From Nannocystis bainbridge (GTDB lineage: Bacteria > Myxococcota_A > Polyangia > Nannocystales > Nannocystaceae): a stretch of 64,000 nucleotides of DNA. Positions 1-8,362 of this stretch are shown one piece after another. The translations under genes and the position numbers were made by a program. Numbering within the stretch: the stretch's first letter is position 1; each line of letters starts with the position of its first letter. Under the pieces are notes generated by a model, which saw only the letters and a program-made list of their open reading frames with translations, was not told the DNA's origin and did no database searches. The stretch covers positions 1,116,001-1,180,000 of the forward strand of contig NZ_JAQNDL010000003.1 in the NCBI RefSeq assembly GCF_028368995.1, read 5' to 3'.

Positions 1-1
1 C

Positions 2-418
2 GTCGCCGACCCGACCCGGATCGCCCGCGATCTCGAGGAGGCGCTGCGTTTCGAGAGCACGGCGCTCGGCATGGTCCGCGTCGCCACCGCGGAGGTCGTG
101 GTCGGCGGTCAGACCATCCCCGCCGGCGCCCGCCTGTACCTGCTGTACGCCTCCGGCAGCCGCGACGAAGCCCAGTTCCGCTGCCCGGCGAGCTTCGACC
201 CGGCGCGGGCCAACGTCATGGACCACCTCGGCTTCGGCCGCGGCGCGCACTACTGCGTCGGCGCCCTGCTGGCGCGCGCGGAGGCCCGGATCGCGCTCGA
301 GCTGTTCGCCGAGCGCCTGCCCGGGCTGCGCCTCGCGGCCGAGCCGGACCCGGTCCATCGCTCGCACACGACGATCCGCGGCCCGGTGTCGATGTGGGTC
401 GAGTGGGACGTCGCCTGA
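2..418 (+). CDS. Cytochrome P450, C-terminal part (start outside window)
   Basis: The frame is open from base 2, so the N-terminus lies before the window; 138 residues are visible. They show the K-helix ExxR motif (EALR, visible residues 13-16) and the haem loop FGRGAHYCVG, whose Cys ligates the iron, followed by the L-helix. These are family-defining for a heme monooxygenase; the substrate cannot be told. The stop is followed after 9 bases by a perfect inverted repeat and then by the convergent quinone reductase. A collapsed NRPS/PKS relic lies about 4 kb away, so a former secondary-metabolism context is possible but unproven. Confidence 0.9.
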   Translation, partial: VADPTRIARDLEEALRFESTALGMVRVATAEVVVGGQTIPAGARLYLLYASGSRDEAQFRCPASFDPARANVMDHLGFGRGAHYCVGALLARAEARIALELFAERLPGLRLAAEPDPVHRSHTTIRGPVSMWVEWDVA

Positions 419-427
419 TTGTCTCCA

Positions 428-453
428 AGGACATGTTCGAATGAACATGTCCT
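428..453. repeat. Perfect 11-bp inverted repeat between convergent genes
   Basis: Arms AGGACATGTTC and GAACATGTCCT flank a 4-base loop (GAAT). It lies between the P450 stop (418) and the quinone reductase stop (481) and could act as a two-way terminator hairpin, although no T-run follows. Its central 18 bases (432-449, CATGTTCGAATGAACATG) are copy 1 of the dispersed 18-bp palindrome family of this window. Confidence 0.7.
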
Positions 454-480
454 GAGAGACTCCTCGGCACCGCGGCGCCC

Positions 481-1257
481 TCAGCCGCGGTGCAGGCGGA
501 ACCCCTGCTGCCCTGCCTGCTCGAGCCCAGCTCTCAGCGTCATCGAAGGGATCTCGTAGTCCCCGCCGTTCTGCTGGCGGTACGCGATCGGCGGTTCGAC
601 GAACAGCCCGCGCATGCGGCGGTCGAGCTCGGCCCCCACCGCCGCGAAGCGGGCCGCGTCCATCCGCCCCGCGCGGTAGACCACGAACGGGTCCATCACC
701 GCGAACCCGGGGTAGAACAGGATCCCGTGCTGGATCGGGAACAGCAGGTCGTCGATCGGCCCGTTGATCCCGCGCTCTTGATAATGCTCCTCCCAGCCGC
801 CGGTCGTGACCACCAGCATCGCTCGCTTGCCCGCGAACACCCCCTCGCCGTAGCGGTCGCCCCAGCGCCGGTCCGAGTGCTCGCCGCGGCCGTAGGCGAA
901 CCCGTGCGCGTACACCCGGTCGACCCAGCCCTTGAGGATCGCCGGCATCGAGAACCACCACAGCGGGAATTGCAGGATCACCGCATCGGCCCACAGCAGG
1001 CGCCGCTGCTCCTCCGCCACCTCGGCCGGCTGCGTGCCCTCGGCGAACGCGCGGTGCGACGCCGCGACGACGTCGAGCTGCTCGCCGGGCTCGCCCGGGA
1101 AATCGGCGCCGTCGAGGCTCGCCTTCCAGCCCTGCGCGTGGAGGTCGGACACGATCACCGCGTGCCCCTCCGCGGTCAGCGTCGCGACCATGCGATCGCG
1201 CAGCGAGGCGTTCAGCGAGCGCGGCCCGGGGTGGGCGTAGACGACGAGGATCTTCAC
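481..1257 (-). CDS. NAD(P)H quinone reductase-like flavoprotein (Flavodoxin_2 family)
   Basis: 258 residues with the flavodoxin-like fold of NAD(P)H:quinone oxidoreductases such as MdaB and KefF. The N-terminus VKILVVYAHPGPRSLN is the first beta strand and FMN/FAD phosphate loop; FPLWWFSMPAILKGWVDRV (about residues 100-120) is the conserved flavin and dimer region. It probably does two-electron reduction of quinones in the cytoplasm. A GTG start at 1257 is chosen because it begins the first strand and has AAAGGA 7 bases upstream; an earlier in-frame start would add an atypical Arg/Ser-rich extension. It is divergent from a LysR-type gene 100 bp away, the usual layout of a regulator and its target. 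Confidence 0.85.
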   Translation of the reverse strand: MKILVVYAHPGPRSLNASLRDRMVATLTAEGHAVIVSDLHAQGWKASLDGADFPGEPGEQLDVVAASHRAFAEGTQPAEVAEEQRRLLWADAVILQFPLWWFSMPAILKGWVDRVYAHGFAYGRGEHSDRRWGDRYGEGVFAGKRAMLVVTTGGWEEHYQERGINGPIDDLLFPIQHGILFYPGFAVMDPFVVYRAGRMDAARFAAVGAELDRRMRGLFVEPPIAYRQQNGGDYEIPSMTLRAGLEQAGQQGFRLHRG

Positions 1258-1357
1258 GGCAGGGTCCTTTCGCCAGGCGGTTCCGCCGGGCCCGCGAACG
1301 CTACGCCGGGCCCCCGCCGCGTTGAAATCGTAGTTCTTGTGTGCTGGTATCACCGCC
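1258..1357. promoter_or_regulatory. Divergent control region of quinone reductase and LysR regulator
   Basis: The 100 bp between the two start codons must hold both promoters. The half near the LysR start is less GC-rich (1324-1350) than its surroundings. LysR proteins usually bind T-N11-A sites in such a region and control both genes; I see no site clear enough to fix. Confidence 0.4.
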
Positions 1358-2260
1358 GTGGATAGCAGCCGCCTCGACCTCAACCTGCTCGTCGCGCTCG
1401 ACGCCCTGCTCGCCGAACGCAACGTGACGAAGGCCGCCCGGCGCCTGGGCCTCAGCCAGCCCGCCTTGTCGGCCCAGCTCCAGCGGCTGCGCGACCTGCT
1501 CGGCGACCCGCTGTTGCTGCCAGCGCAGCGCGGCATGACCCCGACCGCGCGCGCGCTCGAGCTGCAGGCGCCGCTTCACGACGCGCTCGACGGCGTGCGC
1601 GCCGTGCTCACCGCCGGCGCCGGCTTCGACCCCGCCACCGCCGCCCTGACGGTCGCCATCGCCGCCTCCGACTATGTGCAATACGCCCTGCTCATGCCGC
1701 TCGCCCTCCAGCTCCGCCGCGAGGCCCCCGGCGTGCGGCTGGCCTGGCGGGCCCTCGACGCCGCCCAGCTCGCCGCCCAGGCCGAGCGCGGCGACGTCGA
1801 CCTCGCCTTCCTCACCCCCGAGACCGCGCCCGAGCAGCTGCGCAGCCGCAAGGTCCTCGACGAGCGCTACGTCGTCATCGTCCGCCGCGACCACCCGCAC
1901 GTGTCCGGCCCTATCGATCTCGACGGGCTGTGCGCGCTCGACCACGTCGTCGTCAGCCCGCGCGGCGGCGGCTTCGCGGGCCCCACCGACGCTGCCCTCG
2001 CCAGCCACGGCCGCGAGCGCCGCGTGGTCCTCTCGGTGCCCTCGTTCCTCATGGTCCCCGAGCTGGTGGCCCGCTCCGACCTCGCCGCCCTGGTCCCCGA
2101 ACGCATCGCCCGCGACCGCGCCGACCGCCTGCAATTGCTCGAGCCCCCGATCGCCGTCCCCGGCTTCGCAATCGCCATGGTCTGGCACCGCCGCGCCGCC
2201 AAGCACCCGGCCCTCACCTGGCTGCGCGAGCGCGTGCGCGCGTTCGCCAGAGGCGCCTGA
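1358..2260 (+). CDS. LysR-family transcriptional regulator
   Basis: 300 residues. The N-terminal winged HTH reads LDLNLLVALDALLAERN followed by VTKAARRLGLSQPALSAQL, the classic LysR recognition helix. The rest is the periplasmic-binding-like effector domain, with the usual GDVDLAF strand near residue 147 and a VVIVRRDHP segment. GTG at 1358 is chosen because it puts the HTH at residues 4-65; a TTG at 1337 would add 7 residues. It probably controls the divergent quinone reductase in response to a quinone-like or electrophilic ligand, which is inference from position. The stop is followed 9 bases later by a copy of the 18-bp palindrome. Confidence 0.9.
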   Translation: MDSSRLDLNLLVALDALLAERNVTKAARRLGLSQPALSAQLQRLRDLLGDPLLLPAQRGMTPTARALELQAPLHDALDGVRAVLTAGAGFDPATAALTVAIAASDYVQYALLMPLALQLRREAPGVRLAWRALDAAQLAAQAERGDVDLAFLTPETAPEQLRSRKVLDERYVVIVRRDHPHVSGPIDLDGLCALDHVVVSPRGGGFAGPTDAALASHGRERRVVLSVPSFLMVPELVARSDLAALVPERIARDRADRLQLLEPPIAVPGFAIAMVWHRRAAKHPALTWLRERVRAFARGA

Positions 2261-2269
2261 TCATCGAGA

Positions 2270-2287
2270 CATGCCCGAGAGGCCATG
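2270..2287. repeat. 18-bp palindrome, copy 2 (intergenic)
   Basis: CATGCCCGAGAGGCCATG. The extended arms (2267-2276 and 2281-2290) pair with one mismatch around GAGA, between the LysR stop and a convergent gene relic. Confidence 0.6.
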
Positions 2288-2308
2288 TCTGAAAGTTTAT
2301 CTCGTGAT

Positions 2309-2490
2309 TCAATCCATCATCGACAGTGGGACGCCGACCGGCAGCGAGTAGTGGACGTGGACGATGTGCCAGTCGGCTCCGTCCTTCTCCAGCACCGCGG
2401 TGAGGCGCACGCGGGCGAACCGATCCCTCGTATATGCCCGCTGTTTGGAGATCCGCGGCGTTCCGCGTATTGGGGGCTTTTCCGAGGGAT
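2309..2490 (-). pseudogene. C-terminal remnant of a SnoaL/DUF4440-like protein
   Basis: On the minus strand one frame reads SKQRAYTRDRFARVRLTAVL, EKDGADWHIVHVHYSLPVGV, PLSMMD, then TGA at 2311-2309. The pattern R-L-T-x-V-L-x-K-D-G-x-W-x-I-V-H-x-H-x-S is the C-terminal strand pair of SnoaL_3/DUF4440 proteins (NTF2-like fold). Upstream of about 2490 I see neither a continuation of the domain nor a start codon, so only the last 45-60 residues survive. It is probably a truncated gene left by rearrangement; function is lost. Confidence 0.55.
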
Positions 2491-2760
2491 CGCGTCCCGA
2501 TTTTGTCGCGAATTTGGCTGTTTTCGAGACGGCGCCTCGAATTCGGGCTCGCAGGTGGGTCTAGCGCCGCCGAGCTCGAAAGGCTGCGCGGCCTTAACGC
2601 CGCGCTCGAGCGCCTCCGGGCGGAAGATGAAGCCGAGCCCGCCGAGCTGTCCGCCCGGAAGGACTGGAGTTTCGGCCGCAAGCTCCTGTTCGGCGTGTCG
2701 TGTGTCGCTGCGGGCGCGGGTGCTGCGGCCATCGTCATGCAGTCTCGGGGCCGCTCGTAA
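2434..2760 (+). CDS. Possible small membrane protein
   Basis: Not recognised. The last 65 residues look protein-like: an acidic helix (AAELERLRGLNAALERLRAE) followed by KLLFGVSCVAAGAGAAAIVM, one hydrophobic membrane segment, and a basic end. The first 40 codons overlap the SnoaL relic on the other strand and are doubtful, so the true start may be nearer 2550. No clear ribosome binding site was seen. This may be a relic or a tail-anchored protein. Confidence 0.3.
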   Translation: MPAVWRSAAFRVLGAFPRDRVPILSRIWLFSRRRLEFGLAGGSSAAELERLRGLNAALERLRAEDEAEPAELSARKDWSFGRKLLFGVSCVAAGAGAAAIVMQSRGRS

Positions 2761-2781
2761 CGCGCGACTCTGCGACCCACC

Positions 2782-3525
2782 TCATGCGGCAGGCCCAAAG
2801 CTGCAGCAGGTCGCAGCCAGGTCTACCAGCATCTGGAAGCTGTCGAGATCCGTCAGCTTCGCGCAGATCGCTTCGGATGCGCACGTCCCGGTCGTGCTGC
2901 CGTCTTCGATGCAAGTACAGGTCTCCGTGTCGCACTGCATCGCCTGCGGCGGCTCGCCGATGCACTCGAAATCGATCGAGCAGGCGCTGCCGTCGACGTT
3001 CCCGCTCGCTTCGTGGTCGCAGGCGTTCTCGCCAGTGCAGATCTTGACCTCCTGCGCGACGGCTTCGGAACAGGGCCCCGGATCGTCCTCGTTGAAGAAG
3101 ACCGAGATGTCGTCGCAGCTCATGCTGGCGAAGCACATGTGGCGGGCATCGGTGGCCGCCACACACGCCGGCGTCTCGTCCTCGTCTCCGCAGAACTCCG
3201 CGATGCATTCCGTGACGATGACCATGGGAAAGCAAGCAGTGGCGGCAGCGCAGAAGGACGCGCAGGCATCCTGGTCGCCGGTATCGCCGGAGCTCACTGC
3301 CGTATCGGTCGTGGGCTCGACCGCACCGGTGGTGCTCTCCAAGCTCGTACTCCCGGGCTCCGTGGTGCTCGTGGTGACGCCGGAGGTGCCCTCGGTGCCG
3401 CCGCTCGATCCGCTGCCTGCATCGCCGCAGGCGCCGGCCGCGATGGCGGCCCAAAGGAGGTATCCGGCCCCCGTGCCCTGGGGTCGACATTTCCTATTCA
3501 GTGCTCTGTTTTTGGCTCGTTGCAT
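2782..3525 (-). CDS. Cys-rich surface lipoprotein with Thr/Ser linker
   Basis: 247 residues. A basic N-terminus and hydrophobic stretch end in the lipobox AAGAC (Cys at about residue 33), so it is probably a lipidated protein. A 50-residue Thr/Ser/Gly/Glu-rich linker follows, then a domain with many paired cysteines (starting DACASFCAAATAC), which suggests a disulfide-bonded outer domain. The Cys spacing resembles the lipoprotein at 11981-12733 and the remnant at 15355-15484. ATG at 3525 is chosen as the last Met before the signal segment. Function unknown; a cell-surface or predation-related role would be a guess. Confidence 0.75.
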   Translation of the reverse strand: MQRAKNRALNRKCRPQGTGAGYLLWAAIAAGACGDAGSGSSGGTEGTSGVTTSTTEPGSTSLESTTGAVEPTTDTAVSSGDTGDQDACASFCAAATACFPMVIVTECIAEFCGDEDETPACVAATDARHMCFASMSCDDISVFFNEDDPGPCSEAVAQEVKICTGENACDHEASGNVDGSACSIDFECIGEPPQAMQCDTETCTCIEDGSTTGTCASEAICAKLTDLDSFQMLVDLAATCCSFGPAA

Positions 3526-3604
3526 CGATGGCGCGTGAACCCGACCGCGTCTCGCCCTATTCCTCTCGACAGGCGTCGCGGCTCCTGGGGCACTCGAGCG
3601 AAAG

Positions 3605-4402
3605 TCATGAAGGCTCGACCGTACACGGCGACCCATCGACGGAGAAGAGGGTGCTGGCTTGCGCCTCCAACCACGTCCACAAATTCTTGCCCCCGAGCAT
3701 GACGTCGGAGTTGCGGAGCTCCGCCTCCTCGATCTCACCGTCCGCATTCGCATCGCTCGCCGCGAAGGGATCGAAGACGAGTTCTTCATCGCCGAACAAC
3801 CTATCGCCGCGCACGCTGATCGTGACTTGCGGCTCCTCGTCCGCGAAGCTGGTCTGGGAGATACAGTCCCTGTATGCGTTTCCGGCGGTCAGGCCCCAGG
3901 AGAAGTCTTTGGTCTCTCCGCCGCGCTGCGCCGTACCCTCCACGTAGACCGAGTACGAGCCGGCACGCATCCGTTCGACGTCCGACTCGTCGACATTGCC
4001 GGCTACCGGGTCGGCAGCCGGAGCGATGGTGAACCCAATGCCGCGGATCAGCGCGTGAGGGCGCTCGCTCGTCCGCTGGGCGCTGCCGAGGACGAAACCC
4101 TCACCTGCCTCCATCAGGTCGACGATTTGGTACTGCGGCGAAGTGTCGTCGAGTGGCGATCCCTCCAGCATCACGTCGCCGATCGAGACCTGCAGCTCGG
4201 AGAAGGTGATGACCCAACCATCCTTGACCGTGCTCGGATGGGTTCCGTCTTCGACGAATGACGCGTCCGCGAGCGACACGGTAATGTCGCGCTCCACCGG
4301 GTCTTCGCCGGCGGCACAAGCGCTCGAGAGCAAGAGGGAGAGAGAGACGTGGAGACGGAGTATCGCGGGGTTCCAGGAGCCGAACACCAGGCCAGCAACC
4401 AT
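3605..4402 (-). CDS. Putative lipoprotein with one EF-hand-like loop
   Basis: 265 residues if started at ATG 4402; an ATG at 4426 would add 8 residues and overlap the PKS relic. The signal segment LRLHVSLSLLLSSACAAGE has an LSSAC lipobox. Most of the chain is beta-rich and unrecognised. Near the C-terminus, DANADGEIEEAE matches the 12-residue EF-hand loop pattern DxNxDGxIxxxE, so Ca2+ binding is likely at that site. It lies 79 bp upstream of the Cys-rich lipoprotein on the same strand, so the two may be co-transcribed. Function unknown. Confidence 0.7.
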   Translation of the reverse strand: MVAGLVFGSWNPAILRLHVSLSLLLSSACAAGEDPVERDITVSLADASFVEDGTHPSTVKDGWVITFSELQVSIGDVMLEGSPLDDTSPQYQIVDLMEAGEGFVLGSAQRTSERPHALIRGIGFTIAPAADPVAGNVDESDVERMRAGSYSVYVEGTAQRGGETKDFSWGLTAGNAYRDCISQTSFADEEPQVTISVRGDRLFGDEELVFDPFAASDANADGEIEEAELRNSDVMLGGKNLWTWLEAQASTLFSVDGSPCTVEPS

Positions 4403-4415
4403 AGCGGTGGATGCC

Positions 4416-5400
4416 TTATTCCACACGTTCGCAGCGGATCCCCTGCAGCAGTTCGTCCACAGTGGAGCCTGCTTCGGCGGCGAGCTCCTGCGGCCCGGCC
4501 CCCCAGGCGGCCAGCAGATATGCGTCGTCGGCCACCGCCGGCTCGCTGGCGTGCCGGATCGTCGTCACCGCGACCGGCGACTCGTGGGCGAGCGGGTGAC
4601 GGCGCAAGAAGCCGCGCATCGATCGGCCCGGCCGACCTCGACGAACACGCGCGACGGGTCGGCGAGCAACGTGCCGAGCGCGGCCGTCAGGGTGACGGTG
4701 CCGCACAGGTGATCGGCCCAGTAAGACGGATCGGTCGCCTCGGCGTCGGTCAGCCAGGTGCCGGTCACGCACGACAGCACCGGCAGGCCCGGCGGTCGCC
4801 GCTGGACCGCCGCGACTCTGGCCAGATAGGCCTCGCGGATCGGCGCCATCATCGGCGAGTGATACGCCTGGGTCACCGCCAGCCGCGTCGCCTCGAACCG
4901 CGCGCCAGCAGCCGCGCCTCGACGTCAGCGACGGCCTCGACCGGCCCCGAGAGCACCGTGCAACCCGGCGCCTCGGTCGCTACCGATACGGTCGCCGGCA
5001 GCAGCGGCTCGCTCTCGGCCCGGCCGCGCAGGCGATGCCGTCGAGGATGATGTGATGGAACAGGATGAAGATCGTCGGCGCCGCGCCCTCCGCCGAGAAC
5101 GCCAGCACGCGCCACAGCGGCCCGCGCTCGAGGTCGAAGCCGTCGCGCGGGCGCAGCTCCGCGGCCGCCCGGGCCTGCGCCTCGCGCCGCGACGGCTCGA
5201 CTTGGGTATGATCATAGGACGTCAGATCGACCGCCGGCTCGGCGGCGATCCGGCGCCGCGGACCGGGCGCGTCCATGACGAAGGTGGTGCGCAAGATCGG
5301 TTGGCGCCGCGCCACCTCCTCGAGGGCCGCCCGCCAAGCGGCCATCGTCGACCTCGGAGCGCCGCGTCACGACTGCATCATCGTCCACGCGTCGCTGCTG
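4416..5400 (-). pseudogene. Collapsed NRPS/PKS relic: half condensation domain joined to half acyltransferase
   Basis: Read on the minus strand, 5345-5040 encodes the front of an NRPS condensation domain (EEVARRQPILRTTF, then FILFHHIILDGIA with the HHxxxDG active-site motif). After a frame change the sequence is the back half of a PKS acyltransferase: TVLSGPVEAV, TQAYHSPMMAPIREAYLARV, PVLSCVTGTWLTD, PSYWADHL, a further frame change, then RSMRGFLRRHPLAHES to a stop at 4416. Everything between the two half-domains is gone, and at least two frameshifts are needed. It cannot make a working enzyme and shows that another megasynthase gene once lay here. Confidence 0.75.
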
Positions 5401-5522
5401 CCGCGCTGGCGCGGGGCAGCGCCGATCCAGTGCGCGGCGCTGGCAGGAGCGCCGCTCCCAAGCGGGCCTGCTCGAGCGCGCCCCGACGCCCTGCCTCTCA
5501 TGCTGCGAGAGCACCGAACAAA

Positions 5523-5540
5523 CATGACCCATCGAACATG
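5523..5540. repeat. 18-bp palindrome, copy 3 (degenerate, intergenic)
   Basis: CATGACCCATCGAACATG, in the noncoding stretch between the megasynthase relic and the FG-GAP lipoprotein. Outer CATG/CATG ends are kept; the inner arms are degenerate. Confidence 0.45.
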
Positions 5541-5685
5541 TCCTAAGGTTTACGCACACGAATGCACCGTCTGCGCTCGCGGGGCCGGCGAGCGCCATCG
5601 ACCGGCCCGGTATCGCGCCTCTTGCTCGCCCGCTTGCCAGCGCTCCCGTCCGCGTGAAACTGTGGCGCCGACAAGGAAGCAGCGC

Positions 5686-7401
5686 ATGCGCAATTCTCGG
5701 CCGGCCTCTCACAGTTCATGGCTCGTCACCCTGGCCCTCGCGGTCGGCCCGCAGCTCGGATGCGGCGACGACGGACGCCCGCAGGGTCAGACCTCGGCCG
5801 GCGGCGCCACGACCACCAGCCCCACGACCACCACCACCGGCGGCAGCACGACCTCGGGGCCGACCACCGCGCCCACCACCTCGACCGGCGCCAGCGCCAG
5901 CGAGGGCACCGGCGTCACCGCCACCGGCGGCGTCCAGTTCGACGTCGGCAACGGTGACGACACCGACAGCGGCACCACCGGCGCCCCCAACCTTTGCAAG
6001 GTCGCGGTCGACGGCGACGCCGGCAATTGCCGCACCAAGGCCCCGCCCGACGCCTTCAGCCCCGAGGTCCAGTGGAGCTGGCCCGGCGTCGGCGAGGACG
6101 TGTTCAGCGGCGTCTCCCCGCTGGTCGCCAACCTCACCGACGACAACGGCGACGGGCAGATCGACCTGTGCGACATCCCCGACATCGTCGTCGTCGCCGG
6201 CCCGGGCGACGGCGTCGAGCCCGACACCGGCCACATTTACGTCCTCGACGGCGCCACCGGGGCCCTTCACTACACCATCCCCGACCCCGTCTATGGCTAT
6301 TCCAGCCCCGCCCTCGGCGACATCGACGGCGACGGCGTCCCCGAGCTCCTCGTCTTCGCCCACGGCGACGTCGTCCGCGCATACGAGCACGACGGCACCC
6401 CCAAGTGGACCTCCGCCCCCGTCAGCGCCGCCGCCACCCGCGGCGCCGTCGCCATCGCCGACCTCGACGCCGACGGCAGCCCCGAGATCCTCTACTCCGA
6501 CTCCGTCCTGAGCGCCGGCGGCGAGGTGCTCTGGAGCGTGCTCGACGGCGCGTGGAGCTACGCCACCCCGACCGCCGCCGACCTCGACGACGACGGCCTG
6601 CTCGAGGTCGTCTATGGTCATAGCGCCTACCGCCACGACGGCACCCCCTATTATACCAACGACGCCGTGCCCGTCGCCTCCCTCCCGCACGTCGCCGACC
6701 TCGACGAAGACGGCCTGCCCGAGATCCTCCTGTCCACCGGCAATGGCCTCACCGTGCTCGAGCACGACGGCTCCACCAAGCCCGGCCACCTCGACATGCG
6801 GCTCACCGGCGCCAACCCCGATCACGTCTTCATCTGGCTGCGCCCCGCCGCCATCCACGACTTCGACGGCGACGACCTGCCCGAGTTCTCGCACAGCTCC
6901 GCCGCCCAGTACGCCATCTACGACACCAACCCGGCCGCCATCCAGTGGCAGGCCGCCGTCCTCGACCAGAGCGGCGCCGCCGGCGGCACCGCCTTCGACT
7001 TCATCGCCGCCGGCGCCGCCCAGGCCATGTACGCCGACGAATACAGCCTGTTCGTGTTCGACGGCGCCGGCGCCCCCCTGCTCGAGGTCCCCCACACCAG
7101 CCTCACGTACATCGAATTCCCGGTGGTCGCGGACGTCGACAACGACGGCTCCGCCGAGATCGTCGTCGTCTCCAACCAAAGCATCCAGGGCCCGCCCTCG
7201 CCCACCGTCCAGGTCATCCGCGACGTCGAGGACCGGTGGATCCAGGCGCGACGGATCTGGAATCAACACACGTATCACGTCACGAACGTCCGCGAAGACG
7301 GCACCATCCCCGCCGTCGAACCGAAGAGCTGGCAATTGCTCAACACGTTCCGCACCCAGGCGCAGATCGAAGGCGGGGCGGTCTGCGATCCGCCGGGGTG
7401 A
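5686..7401 (+). CDS. FG-GAP/VCBS-repeat surface lipoprotein
   Basis: 571 residues. The signal segment SSWLVTLALAVGPQLGCGDD has a lipobox ending at Cys. A Thr/Gly/Ser-rich linker runs over residues 30-105, followed by a beta-propeller-like domain with at least six Asp-rich repeats: DIDGDGVPE, DLDADGSPE, DLDDDGLLE, DLDEDGLPE, DFDGDDLPE and DVDNDGSAE. These are FG-GAP/VCBS Ca2+-binding loops as in integrin alpha chains. It is probably an outer-surface binding or adhesion protein; the ligand is unknown. ATG 5686 has AAGGAAG 6 bases upstream and directly precedes the signal peptide. Confidence 0.85.
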   Translation: MRNSRPASHSSWLVTLALAVGPQLGCGDDGRPQGQTSAGGATTTSPTTTTTGGSTTSGPTTAPTTSTGASASEGTGVTATGGVQFDVGNGDDTDSGTTGAPNLCKVAVDGDAGNCRTKAPPDAFSPEVQWSWPGVGEDVFSGVSPLVANLTDDNGDGQIDLCDIPDIVVVAGPGDGVEPDTGHIYVLDGATGALHYTIPDPVYGYSSPALGDIDGDGVPELLVFAHGDVVRAYEHDGTPKWTSAPVSAAATRGAVAIADLDADGSPEILYSDSVLSAGGEVLWSVLDGAWSYATPTAADLDDDGLLEVVYGHSAYRHDGTPYYTNDAVPVASLPHVADLDEDGLPEILLSTGNGLTVLEHDGSTKPGHLDMRLTGANPDHVFIWLRPAAIHDFDGDDLPEFSHSSAAQYAIYDTNPAAIQWQAAVLDQSGAAGGTAFDFIAAGAAQAMYADEYSLFVFDGAGAPLLEVPHTSLTYIEFPVVADVDNDGSAEIVVVSNQSIQGPPSPTVQVIRDVEDRWIQARRIWNQHTYHVTNVREDGTIPAVEPKSWQLLNTFRTQAQIEGGAVCDPPG

Positions 7402-7676
7402 AGCGCCGCCCGCCGCGACGGCTACGTCGAGGCGCGATCCTGAGCGCACACCCGAGCGGGAGGCGGACACGTACGCGCCCGGCGACGTCGCTCACCGGGA
7501 AGCGAACGCGCTCGAGTGCTTCACGCGCGCAGGCATGCCACGGGTAGGGCGGATCGTCGGGAGCTGAGCGCCGAACCGCTGGCGCATGCAAGCGCACCAA
7601 GCGGAGATCGAACGCGACGAGACCGCGATGCGCTTGCGAGTGCCGTCAAACGAGGCGGCATCCAGCCCCGGGTCCA

Positions 7677-8135
7677 CTAGGCGGCCGCCTCCATGTTCGT
7701 CGCCAGGAGGCGTAGGAACTGCTCGAAGCTCGATGCGTAGAGCTCCGGCTTGTAGGAGTGGGCGCCCATCGTGACGCTGAAGACGGGGCAGTCGCCCTCG
7801 GCGTCGAGCTTCGAGATGTCGAGGAAGTACGGGTCGCCGCGGACCGCGCTCCGCGCGATGACAACCCAGTTCTTCTGCCAACCTTCCTCCCCGATGACCT
7901 GCTCCGCGATGAGCCTATCGGCGGGGATGAAGCGGACACGCTCGACCGAGGTCACGGTCTCGACGTCGACGGGATCAGCCGCCTGCAAGAACGCCCGGTA
8001 GCGCGCCGGGATCCTGAGCGCATTGCGAAGCTCGTCGACCACCGCTGGTTGCGCCTTCCCGAATCTCGTCGGGATGTTTCGTCGGGTAAAGATGTCCTTC
8101 AGCTTCGCAACCGCCTCAGCGAGATCGCTATCCAT
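7677..8135 (-). CDS. SMI1/KNR4 (SUKH) family protein
   Basis: 152 residues. The order of features fits the SUKH fold: an N-terminal helix, a PAVVDELRNALRIPARYRAFL segment similar to the family's helix with a following Pro, an aromatic WVVIARSA strand and a DPYFLDI-like strand (GDPYFLDISK), and a C-terminal helix SFEQFLRLLATN. SUKH proteins often act as immunity proteins against polymorphic toxins; no toxin gene is seen beside it, so this one may be an orphan. ATG 8135 has AAGGAAGG about 8 bases upstream. It is divergent from the LRR gene at 8363. Confidence 0.75.
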   Translation of the reverse strand: MDSDLAEAVAKLKDIFTRRNIPTRFGKAQPAVVDELRNALRIPARYRAFLQAADPVDVETVTSVERVRFIPADRLIAEQVIGEEGWQKNWVVIARSAVRGDPYFLDISKLDAEGDCPVFSVTMGAHSYKPELYASSFEQFLRLLATNMEAAA

Positions 8136-8362
8136 CGTGTCGCCCTTCCTTTTCGCAGCATCAATGCCTATGCCATAGCGCTCGAGATGTTCCAAGCCGC
8201 AATTTCTCGTCGAGCCCAGTGCCAGGGACGCCAATGGTCCTCGGATGAGGGTTTTGTCGCCGTCCAAGGCGCTTGCTATCGAACAGCCCGCGTAGCCAAG
8301 ACGCGACGGCCGAGCGCAATTACTCACTTCGGCGCGTCGGACGACATCGGGATCGGAGCGCG

